Both the position numbers and the translations under genes were made by a program. From an uncultured Lachnospiraceae bacterium (GTDB lineage: Bacteria; Bacillota; Clostridia; Lachnospirales; Lachnospiraceae): a DNA stretch of 7,366 bases. Within the stretch, counting starts at the first letter, position 1. Each line of letters starts with the position of its first letter. The notes beneath the pieces are model-generated. The model had not been told where the DNA came from. It was given only the letters and a program-made list of their open reading frames with translations, and made no database searches. The stretch covers positions 1 to 7,366 of the forward strand of contig CAJJNI010000120.1 of the NCBI GenBank assembly GCA_905193085.1, written 5' to 3'. This document shows positions 1 through 6,795 of the stretch, one piece after another.

Positions 1-1382
1 CTCAGATTAATACGCTTAAATCAATAGAGAATAAATTCAGAAAGGTCAGTTTTGATGACTATAATGAATTAAAAAATACAATTTGTTCTACTGATGGTTT
101 TGGTGAATTTAAACTTATAAGCATAGCAGACGATACAGGGCTTGCTATTGGAAATAATAATACGATGGTTGGTAATATATACAGAACTGATTATTACAGA
201 AATGCAATGTCAGGCAAAATTTCTGTAAGCGATAAAGTTCTTGTGGATTCTGAGGGAGAAGATGTTATTGCACTGTCTGTTCCTGTATACAGTGGTTCAG
301 AAGTAAAAGGAGTTTTAACAGGAATTTTTAATGAAAAGACATTGAGTTCGCTTTTTAATTCAAAGATTCTTGATGGTAACGGGTATTCATGCATAGTCGA
401 TTCTGATGGAGATATAATTGCAGCAAGTAATAATGACAAAGGTATGATAAAAGAAAAGAATATTTTTGACTATCTTGATAGAATGAAACTTTCAGAAGAT
501 GAAGATTATAAAGAGTTAGAAAGAGCTCTCCGAAAAGGACAGTCAGGAATGTTTGATTATAATGAACAGGATATTCAGAAGTATGTCTGTTATCATCCTG
601 TTGGTGTGTGTGACTGGTATGTTATGATTATTGTGACAGATGAGGTTATTGATAAGCAGACAAATCCTGTCTATATACTTGTGCTGGCATTGGTAGTGTG
701 TGTTGCTGCATTGTTTTTGGCATTTATAGTATTGCTTTACAGAGTCAATTTTAATAAACATCAGGCGGAGGCTGAGAATAATGAAAAGGCTGATGCAGAC
801 AGAAGTCTGAATACGGATTATAATTATATAGAAATGTTTATTAAACATGATGGTGAAAATGACAATCTGACAGGTGTATACAACAAGAGTAATTTCGCGA
901 TTTCTGTAAAAAGCTATTTAGAGCGTAACTACTGCAATAATAAGTCTGTTCTGTTTGTGTTCGATATGGCTGATTTTGCAGAAATTAATGATAATCTTGG
1001 GCATTCATATGGTGATGCAGTTTTGGCAATGGCAGTGATGAAAATACAGAAGATATTTTACGAGGAAGATTATATTGGTCGTGTCGGTGGAGATGTTTTT
1101 GCTGTTTTAATGAAATTGGATAACAAATTTGATGATGAAAAGTTAGTTGATCTTGTTGAGAGAAAAGTTATACAGGTTTCTTCATCTATAAAAGAAATAA
1201 CATACAAAGTTGGAAAACAGACAGAATGTCTGCTTGTAACTACCGGAGTATCGTGGTGCCCACAGGACGGGACGGATTATATAAGACTTTACAGGCATGC
1301 AGATGAAGCACTGGAGGGTGCGAAGAAAAAGGGCAAAGGAAGTTATATGTTTTATTCGGATTTAGAAAAGGAGTATATTTAA
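1..1382 (+). CDS. Cache-domain membrane protein with degenerate GGDEF domain (5' end outside window)
   Basis: The reading frame is open from the first full codon at base 3, so the ATG at 165 is internal and the start lies upstream; 459 residues are visible (numbering from base 3). Residues 1-220 look like the later part of a double Cache sensor: an YRxDYY stretch, a PVYSG segment followed by GVLTG, then a second module containing IVDSDGDIIAAS. A hydrophobic helix at about 222-245 crosses the membrane, followed by a roughly 40-residue hydrophilic linker without a recognisable HAMP. The GGDEF domain begins at LTGVYN (289-294). D321, N329, G333-H334 and D338 match the metal- and guanine-binding positions of diguanylate cyclases, and the end carries the usual ADEAL...AKKKGK motif. 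The signature at 362-366 is GGDVF, with valine replacing the essential fourth acidic residue, and the RxxD inhibitory site reads YEED. Cyclase activity is therefore doubtful; a GTP-binding or protein-contact role is possible. The next gene starts one base after the stop. Confidence 0.9.
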   Translation, partial: QINTLKSIENKFRKVSFDDYNELKNTICSTDGFGEFKLISIADDTGLAIGNNNTMVGNIYRTDYYRNAMSGKISVSDKVLVDSEGEDVIALSVPVYSGSEVKGVLTGIFNEKTLSSLFNSKILDGNGYSCIVDSDGDIIAASNNDKGMIKEKNIFDYLDRMKLSEDEDYKELERALRKGQSGMFDYNEQDIQKYVCYHPVGVCDWYVMIIVTDEVIDKQTNPVYILVLALVVCVAALFLAFIVLLYRVNFNKHQAEAENNEKADADRSLNTDYNYIEMFIKHDGENDNLTGVYNKSNFAISVKSYLERNYCNNKSVLFVFDMADFAEINDNLGHSYGDAVLAMAVMKIQKIFYEEDYIGRVGGDVFAVLMKLDNKFDDEKLVDLVERKVIQVSSSIKEITYKVGKQTECLLVTTGVSWCPQDGTDYIRLYRHADEALEGAKKKGKGSYMFYSDLEKEYI

Positions 1383-1383
1383 T

Positions 1384-2466
1384 ATGAGAAAATCCATTAT
1401 TATGAAAGCAGTTTTATGTGTGTGTGTTTTACTGCTGTGTGGTTGTGTTGGTGTCACTCATACAAGTATACAGACGGATAAAACCATTGATGATGACAAA
1501 GATAAAAATACACATAAAGACAATAAAAAAGTGCCAAAAAGAGAAAATGGAAGTCTGCATATTTCGCTTGGTTTCTCGACAAATATGCAGGACCCCAGAG
1601 CAGTTGCAAGTACTCAGTTTAAGCAGGAAGTTGAAGAAAAAACGGATGGCTCTATAATTGTAGATATATATCCGGATTCGGAACTTGGAAGCGATGCGTC
1701 GTTGATTTCGAAAGTTATGACAGGACATGTTGACATGACAATATCAAGTGCGGGAAACTTCAGTGGCTATGTCAAAAATGAAGGAGTGTCGGCTCTTCCG
1801 TTTTTGTTTGAAAATTTTGAGCAGGCATGGACATTTATGGATAGCAGTATAATTAAAGATATTGATGATGAATTACTGCAGTTTAATATAAGGGTGCTGT
1901 CACATTTTGACAATGGTTTCCGGTGTGTTACAACTATGAATAATTCTATAAATGATCCTGAAGATTTAGTTGGCCTTAAAATAAGAGTACCGGATAATGC
2001 CATAGTTAAAGAGACTATGTCTCAGCTTGGGGCAAAACCAATTACACTTGCATTTTCCGAGTTAAAACAGGCATTAAAAGACGGTGTGTTTGATGCACAG
2101 GAAAACCCTATACCTGTTATTTATAATAATCAGATATATGAAGTGCAAAACTGCCTTTCAGTGACAAATCACAGTTACGATGCCATGCCATTTGTAATTT
2201 CACAGACTACGTGGCAGATGCTTACAAAGGAAGAACAGAAAATAATAAGTAAAGCGGCAGAAAATGCGCAGAAAACTGACCGTGAGCTTGTAAAAAAACA
2301 AACAGAAGAGTATGTGTCAAAGTTACAGAATGAGTGTGGTATGACAATTGTGTATCCTGATTTGACAGAATTTAAGAAAAAGACGCAGAATGTTGCAAGA
2401 TTTTTCTGCTATGATGAGAGACTTCTTGAAAAAATAGATGGCTTTCTTGAAAATAATATAGATTAA
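1384..2466 (+). CDS. TRAP-type (DctP family) solute-binding lipoprotein
   Basis: This 360-residue protein is an exported solute-binding protein of the TRAP/DctP family, which normally delivers organic acids to a DctQM-type membrane carrier. A basic start, a hydrophobic core and a lipobox (L18-C19-G20-C21) predict lipid anchoring at Cys21. Residues 22-55 form a very hydrophilic Asp/Lys/Thr-rich tether. The mature fold shows the family hallmarks: DGSIIVDIYPDSELG, ALPFLFEN, DLVGLKIRVP, DAQENP, EVQNCLSVTNHSYDAMPFVIS and a helical C-terminus. R180 (GFR), R201 (KIRVP) and N241 (QEN) have nearly the same mutual spacing as R127, R147 and N187 of the sialic-acid binder SiaP, so carboxylate binding looks intact; the ligand cannot be read. 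AAGGAG at 1368-1373, inside the end of the upstream gene, lies 10 bases before the ATG, and the gap between the genes is one base. No DctQ or DctM gene is in the window, so it may be an orphan sensor component rather than a transporter part. Confidence 0.92.
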   Translation: MRKSIIMKAVLCVCVLLLCGCVGVTHTSIQTDKTIDDDKDKNTHKDNKKVPKRENGSLHISLGFSTNMQDPRAVASTQFKQEVEEKTDGSIIVDIYPDSELGSDASLISKVMTGHVDMTISSAGNFSGYVKNEGVSALPFLFENFEQAWTFMDSSIIKDIDDELLQFNIRVLSHFDNGFRCVTTMNNSINDPEDLVGLKIRVPDNAIVKETMSQLGAKPITLAFSELKQALKDGVFDAQENPIPVIYNNQIYEVQNCLSVTNHSYDAMPFVISQTTWQMLTKEEQKIISKAAENAQKTDRELVKKQTEEYVSKLQNECGMTIVYPDLTEFKKKTQNVARFFCYDERLLEKIDGFLENNID

Positions 2467-2481
2467 AGTAAATTTATAATT

Positions 2482-2486
2482 GGAGG
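2482..2486 (+). promoter_or_regulatory. Shine-Dalgarno site that fixes the miaB start
   Basis: GGAGG lies five bases before the ATG at 2492. An in-frame TTG at 2480 would give four extra residues, but it overlaps this site and has no ribosome-binding site of its own, so the ATG is preferred. Confidence 0.85.
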
Positions 2487-2491
2487 AAAAA

Positions 2492-3916
2492 ATGAGTTTA
2501 GATAATACACAGAATGCAGTAAATGAGAGTGAAAGACAGTATGAATATATAGAATTATGCAGAAAAGAAGTTGAGAGAATTTCAAAAGAAGCCGGCAGAA
2601 CGCTTAAAGCTTTTTCAAAATGTATGGGCTGTCAGATGAATGCGAAAGATTCAGAAAAGCTTATCGGTATTTTAGAAGCAATGGGTTATGAAATGACTGA
2701 AAAAGAAAATGAAGCTGATTTTGTAATATACAATACATGTACGGTAAGAGAAAATGCCAATCTTAAAGTATATGGAAGACTTGGAATGCTTGGAACATTA
2801 AAAAAGAAAAATAAATATATGAAAATTGCCATGTGTGGCTGCATGATGCAGGAACCTGATGTTGTAGAAAAAATAAAAAAATCATATTCATTTGTTGATT
2901 TGGTGTTTGGAACACATAATATATTTAAATTTGCGGAGCTTGTATATACATCATTTAAGTCTGACAGTATGATTATTGACATCTGGAAAGATACAGACCA
3001 GATTGTTGAAGACTTACCGTGTGAAAGAAAATATAAATTTAAATCAGGAGTAAATATAATGTTTGGCTGTAATAATTTCTGCAGCTATTGCATAGTTCCG
3101 TATGTCAGAGGGCGTGAAAGAAGCCGTAAGCCGCAGGATATTATAAATGAAGTTAAAAATCTTGCAGATGACGGTGTTGTTGAAGTTATGCTTTTAGGAC
3201 AGAATGTCAATTCATATGGCAAGAACTTTGAAGAACCGTATTCATTTGCGAAATTGCTTACTGAAATTGAGAAAATAGATGGAATTGAGAGAATCCGTTT
3301 TATGACTTCACATCCGAAAGACTTATCAGATGAGTTAATAGAAGTGATGAAAAATTCAAAGAAAATATGTCGTCATCTTCATTTGCCATTACAGTCAGGA
3401 AGTACGAAAATCTTAAAGAGAATGAACAGAAAATATACAAAAGAAGATTATTTAAATCTTGCAGAAAAAATACGACGCGAAATACCTGATATTGCACTTA
3501 CAACAGATATAATAGTTGGTTTTCCGGGCGAGACAAAAGAAGATGTAATGGAAACTATAGATGTAGTAAGAAAAGTGCGTTATGAAAGCGCATTTACATT
3601 TATTTACTCAAAGAGAACAGGTACGCCTGCTGCGGCTATGGAAGACCAGGTAGATGAAGCTGAAGTTAAAGAAAACTTTAACATGCTCTTAAAAGAAGTG
3701 CAGACTATTGCCGCTGAAGAGATGAAGAAATTAACAGGAACAGAGCAGGATGTTTTGGTTGAGACGGTAAACGAGCAGGATTCTTCACTTGTAACAGGAA
3801 GATTAAGCAATAATGCTGTTGTACATTTTAAGGCAGATGAATCAATTATCGGAACAATCTGCAGAGTAAGGCTTAACGAATGTAAAGGTTTCTACTATAT
3901 TGGAGAAATGATTTAA
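2492..3916 (+). CDS. miaB: tRNA-2-methylthio-N6-dimethylallyladenosine synthase MiaB
   Basis: MiaB is a cytoplasmic radical-SAM methylthiotransferase that converts i6A37 to ms2i6A37 in tRNAs reading UNN codons, using two 4Fe-4S clusters. The 474-residue protein has all three family domains. The N-terminal methylthiotransferase domain (about 39-160) carries the auxiliary-cluster cysteines C47 (GCQMN), C83 (NTC) and C117 (GCMMQEP). The radical-SAM core has CxxxCxxC at C193, C197 and C200, followed by IVPYVRGRERSR. A TRAM RNA-binding domain fills about 414-474. The GCQMN motif, which sits near the N-terminus in E. coli MiaB, starts here at residue 46, so there is an N-terminal extension of some 30 residues; Firmicute MiaB proteins commonly have one. 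Additional cysteines at 44 and 115 flank two cluster ligands. The GCQMN and NTCTVRENA motifs favour MiaB over the related MtaB and RimO. The gene follows the lipoprotein gene by 25 bases, and its TAA shares one base with the next ATG. Confidence 0.96.
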   Translation: MSLDNTQNAVNESERQYEYIELCRKEVERISKEAGRTLKAFSKCMGCQMNAKDSEKLIGILEAMGYEMTEKENEADFVIYNTCTVRENANLKVYGRLGMLGTLKKKNKYMKIAMCGCMMQEPDVVEKIKKSYSFVDLVFGTHNIFKFAELVYTSFKSDSMIIDIWKDTDQIVEDLPCERKYKFKSGVNIMFGCNNFCSYCIVPYVRGRERSRKPQDIINEVKNLADDGVVEVMLLGQNVNSYGKNFEEPYSFAKLLTEIEKIDGIERIRFMTSHPKDLSDELIEVMKNSKKICRHLHLPLQSGSTKILKRMNRKYTKEDYLNLAEKIRREIPDIALTTDIIVGFPGETKEDVMETIDVVRKVRYESAFTFIYSKRTGTPAAAMEDQVDEAEVKENFNMLLKEVQTIAAEEMKKLTGTEQDVLVETVNEQDSSLVTGRLSNNAVVHFKADESIIGTICRVRLNECKGFYYIGEMI

Positions 3917-5157
3917 TGAGTGAAAAAAACAGAGTTATTGTAATTGGGGGCGGTGCGTCCGGGTTTATGGCAGCAATAACTGCGGCGCGTAATGGCTCTA
4001 AGGTTACAATATTAGAACATATGAATTTTGTGGCAAAGAAAATAGAACATACCGGAAACGGAAGATGTAATTTTACAAACAATAATCAGAGTATTGCGTT
4101 TTATAACAATGATAATTCTCAAATTGTAGAAAAAGTTCTGGACATTTTTTCGTTTGATGATACATTAAATTTTTTCAGCGATTTAGGGCTTATATACAGA
4201 CAAAGAGATGGTTATTACTATCCTTTAAACAATCAGGCGGCTGCTATATCGTCACTTCTTAAAATGGAAGCTGAGCATCTGAATATAAAAACTGCATGTA
4301 ATATAGACATTATAAAAATAGTAAAAGAAAATGGTTTATTTAAAATTATTACAGATGGTTATGTGTATGAAGCAGAAGCGGTAATTTTAGCTACGGGTTC
4401 AAAAGCTGATGAAAAGACAGGTTCTGACGGAAGCGGATATAATTATGCAAAAGCATTTGGACATACTGTAAACGATGTCTGTCCGGCACTTGTTTATTTA
4501 AAATCACAGGCAAAAGAAATGGGAGCACTGGCAGGCTTAAGGACATATGCAAAGGTAAGTCTGTATATAGATAACAGGGAGATTGCATGTGACAGTGGAG
4601 AACTGCAGTTTATTAAAAACGGACTGTCAGGTATTCCGGTGTTTCAGGTCAGCAGATATGCTTCATTAAAATTTAATGAAGATAAAGCTGCAAATGTATA
4701 TGCAGTAATAGATTTTTTACCTGGTTTTACATTCGAAGAATTAAAGAACTATATTGAACTTAGAATACAAAAAGATTTTTACAAAAATCTCACAGGTTTC
4801 CTTACAGGTTTTTTACATGAAAAAGTAATCAGTGTTATTGCAGCAAAGATGAAAATAAAGGGAAATGTAAAAGTAAAGGAACTGTCACAAACTAAAATTG
4901 AAGAATTATGTAAACTGATTAAGCAGATGAGATTTGGAATTTCAGGTACCGGGGATTTTAATCAGGCACAGGTTTGCGCTGGAGGAGTATCTCTTAAAGA
5001 GGTAGATTATAACCTGCAGTCAAAATTAGTTGATAATCTGTATTTTGCAGGAGAAATTCTTGATGTTGATGGCAGATGCGGTGGTTATAATCTGCAGTGG
5101 GCATGGTCAAGCGGATATGTTTCAGGAAAAGCCGCAGCACATTTGGAGGATTGTTAA
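3916..5157 (+). CDS. BaiN/HI0933-family NAD(P)/FAD-dependent oxidoreductase
   Basis: This 413-residue cytoplasmic flavoprotein belongs to the HI0933/YhiN family, which includes BaiN, a reductase proposed to act on 3-oxo bile-acid intermediates in Clostridium scindens; the usual substrate of the family is unknown. The dinucleotide-binding motif GGGASG is at 11-16, ending in an acidic residue (LEH, E34) suited to the FAD ribose. The family signature TGNGRCNFTN is at 46-55, TGSKADEKTGSDGSGY is mid-protein, AGGVSLKEVD lies near 356-365, and the C-terminal FAD-contact block GEILDVDGRCGGYNLQWAW is at 379-397. Length is normal for the family. The block before the signature reads VAKKIEH, where relatives usually have GKKIL, a small local deviation. 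A tandem LTGFLTGF at 292-299 comes from a 12-base repeat. The ATG shares a base with the miaB stop (TAATG), with GGAG at 3902-3905 ten bases upstream, so translation is probably coupled to miaB. A bile-acid role is not implied by family membership alone. Confidence 0.9.
   Translation: MSEKNRVIVIGGGASGFMAAITAARNGSKVTILEHMNFVAKKIEHTGNGRCNFTNNNQSIAFYNNDNSQIVEKVLDIFSFDDTLNFFSDLGLIYRQRDGYYYPLNNQAAAISSLLKMEAEHLNIKTACNIDIIKIVKENGLFKIITDGYVYEAEAVILATGSKADEKTGSDGSGYNYAKAFGHTVNDVCPALVYLKSQAKEMGALAGLRTYAKVSLYIDNREIACDSGELQFIKNGLSGIPVFQVSRYASLKFNEDKAANVYAVIDFLPGFTFEELKNYIELRIQKDFYKNLTGFLTGFLHEKVISVIAAKMKIKGNVKVKELSQTKIEELCKLIKQMRFGISGTGDFNQAQVCAGGVSLKEVDYNLQSKLVDNLYFAGEILDVDGRCGGYNLQWAWSSGYVSGKAAAHLEDC
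4789..4812 (+). repeat. Imperfect tandem 12-base repeat inside the BaiN-like gene
   Basis: Two adjacent 12-base units, 4789-4800 and 4801-4812, match at 10 of 12 positions and encode LTGF twice (residues 292-299). Both differences are C/T at third codon positions or equivalent, so the peptide repeat is perfect. It may be a small old duplication. Confidence 0.6.
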
Positions 5158-6759
5158 ATGATAAGGTTACAGCAGCTTAAGCTTATAATTTCCCATGATG
5201 AAAAACAGCTTAAAGATGAAATATATCATAAATTAAAACTGAATAAAAATACGCATTTTGATTTTAAAATAGTAAAACGCTCAATAGATGCAAGAAAAAA
5301 GCCGGAGTTATATTTTAATTATATAATAGATGTAGATTTACATGATGAAAAATCAGAGAAAAACATTATAAGAAAACTCAGGAAAAATGATATTGTTTTT
5401 TCAAAAGAAGTTCCGTATGTATTTAGCGTAACTGGCAGTAAGCCTGTAGAAAATCGTCCTGTAGTTGTGGGAAGTGGTCCTGCGGGACTTTTTTGTGCAC
5501 TTATGCTTGCAAGAGCCGGGTTTAAACCTCTTTTAATAGAGAGAGGTGCGCCTGTTGATAAGCGGAGTATTCTCGTTAATAAGTTTTGGGAAGATGGCGT
5601 ATTAGACCCCGAAGTAAATGTGCAGTTTGGCGAAGGCGGTGCCGGAACATTCAGTGACGGAAAGTTAAATACGCTTGTTAAAGATGTTTCAGGCAGAAAT
5701 AAAGTTGTTTTATCAGAATTTGTCAAAGCAGGAGCAAAAGAAGAAATCTTATACATGAATAAGCCGCATATTGGTACAGATGAGCTTAGAAAGATAGTTG
5801 TAAATATAAGAAATGAAATAAATTCACTTGGCGGAGAGGTGAGATTTTATTCTAAACTTACCGATTTTCAAATTAAAGATGACTGTATTAAAAAAATATG
5901 CATCAATAATAATGAATGGATTGAAGTATCACATGTTGTGCTGGCTATCGGACATTCTGCCAGAGATACCTTTAAAATGATAAAAGATAAAAATATAGTC
6001 ATGCAGCAGAAAGCTTTTGCAATAGGTGTAAGAATTGAGCACCCACAGAAAATGATAAATTTATCACAATATGGCAGTGAAAGCGTAAAACAGTTAGGTG
6101 CGGCTGATTATAAGCTTACTGCAAAAGATGTAAGCGGGCGTGGTGTATTTTCATTCTGTATGTGTCCGGGCGGATATGTAGTAAATGCTTCATCTGAGGA
6201 AGAATCGCTGGCGGTTAATGGAATGAGTTATGCTGCCAGAGATTCAGCAAATGCAAACAGTGCCATCTTAGTTACGGTAAATGAAAAAGATTTTGGCTCT
6301 GATGATGTTCTTGCAGGAGTAGCACTGCAGCGTAAATTAGAGAAAAAAGCATTTGCTGCAGGAGAGGGAAATGTTCCTATCCAGCTTTATGGTGATTATT
6401 TTAAAAATGTAGAAAGTAGTTGCTTTGGTGATTTTGAAACCTGTATGAGGGGAAAATATGCTTTTGGAAATGTCAGGGATATTTTTCCGGAAGAAATAGG
6501 AAATGCTATTGCAAACGGTATTGCACAGTTTGACAGAAAGATAAAAGGATATGCAAGATATGATGCAATAATGTCTGGTGTCGAGAGCCGTTCTTCTTCG
6601 CCCGTAAGGATAGTAAGAGGAGATGATATGCAGTCTTTAAATATTAAGGGGCTGTATCCATGCGGAGAAGGGGCAGGATATGCCGGTGGGATTACAAGTG
6701 CGGCTATGGACGGAATAAAAGTTGCAGAAGCGATTGCAAAAGAATATAAAGTAGTGTAA
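5158..6759 (+). CDS. FAD-dependent protein of the COG2509 type (uncharacterised dehydrogenase)
   Basis: This 533-residue protein is a two-part flavoprotein of a widespread but functionally unassigned family. Residues 1-95 form a Lys/Arg-rich N-terminal domain with the family signature KRSIDARKKPELYF. The Rossmann FAD motif GSGPAG is at 105-110, followed by LLIERG. The highly conserved block NVQFGEGGAGTFSDGK is at 154-169, PHIGTDELRKIV follows, GHSARDTF is at 266-273, and further on come GRGVFSFCMCPGGYVV and NGMSYAARDSANANSA. Near the end are GVESRSSSPVRI and the second flavin-contact block GEGAGYAGGI (503-512). Its length and all blocks agree with an intact, full-size family member. The start codon follows the stop of the preceding gene directly, and GGAGG at 5145-5149 is eight bases upstream, so the two flavoproteins are probably made together. 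The reaction is unknown; oxidoreductase activity is inferred from FAD binding only. It is a different family from the upstream flavoprotein, sharing just the Rossmann fold. Confidence 0.9.
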   Translation: MIRLQQLKLIISHDEKQLKDEIYHKLKLNKNTHFDFKIVKRSIDARKKPELYFNYIIDVDLHDEKSEKNIIRKLRKNDIVFSKEVPYVFSVTGSKPVENRPVVVGSGPAGLFCALMLARAGFKPLLIERGAPVDKRSILVNKFWEDGVLDPEVNVQFGEGGAGTFSDGKLNTLVKDVSGRNKVVLSEFVKAGAKEEILYMNKPHIGTDELRKIVVNIRNEINSLGGEVRFYSKLTDFQIKDDCIKKICINNNEWIEVSHVVLAIGHSARDTFKMIKDKNIVMQQKAFAIGVRIEHPQKMINLSQYGSESVKQLGAADYKLTAKDVSGRGVFSFCMCPGGYVVNASSEEESLAVNGMSYAARDSANANSAILVTVNEKDFGSDDVLAGVALQRKLEKKAFAAGEGNVPIQLYGDYFKNVESSCFGDFETCMRGKYAFGNVRDIFPEEIGNAIANGIAQFDRKIKGYARYDAIMSGVESRSSSPVRIVRGDDMQSLNIKGLYPCGEGAGYAGGITSAAMDGIKVAEAIAKEYKVV

Positions 6760-6762
6760 AAT
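6734..6762 (+). promoter_or_regulatory. Possible internal sigma-A type promoter for proB
   Basis: TTGCAA (6734-6739) and TAAAAT (6757-6762) are separated by 17 bases and match the housekeeping consensus at 4/6 and 5/6 positions. A transcript starting near 6770 would keep the proB ribosome-binding site. The site overlaps the end of the upstream coding region, and such matches arise by chance in A+T-rich DNA, so it is only a candidate. Confidence 0.25.
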
Positions 6763-6781
6763 ACAGTTCAAAGCTTGTTTT

Positions 6782-6786
6782 GGAGG
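6782..6786 (+). promoter_or_regulatory. Shine-Dalgarno site that supports the GTG start of proB
   Basis: GGAGG lies nine bases before GTG 6796, an ideal distance. The first in-frame ATG (6814) is 27 bases away from it, which is too far. Confidence 0.85.
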
Positions 6787-6795
6787 AAATATAAA

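Noticed and set aside
165..167. ATG that could be taken as the start of the Cache-GGDEF gene
   Set aside because: The frame stays open to the window edge and the upstream residues continue the Cache domain; no ribosome-binding site precedes this ATG.
543..848. 101-codon minus-strand open frame, rich in Ile and His
   Set aside because: It is antisense to the Cache, transmembrane and linker coding region, of low complexity, and without a credible start signal.
2422..2454. Near-direct repeat of CTTCTTGAAAA and CTTTCTTGAAAA at the end of the DctP gene
   Set aside because: It encodes similar turns of a charged C-terminal helix (LLEK, FLEN), and the units are of unequal length; codon bias explains it adequately.
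2475..2480. Perfect TATAAT just before miaB, a possible -10 box
   Set aside because: Transcription would begin around 2487, after the ribosome-binding site, and the nearest -35-like TTGAAA (2447-2452) is 22 bases away, too far for a normal promoter.
2480..2482. TTG as miaB start
   Set aside because: It overlaps the GGAGG that serves the ATG at 2492 and has no ribosome-binding site of its own.
5319..5756. 145-codon open frame on the minus strand
   Set aside because: It lies wholly inside the conserved FAD-binding region of the COG2509-type gene and its translation resembles no known protein; it is a shadow frame.
6760..6795. AAGCTT-centred inverted repeat in the gap before proB as a terminator
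   Set aside because: The symmetry does not extend beyond the six-base palindrome, so no stable stem followed by a T-run can form.
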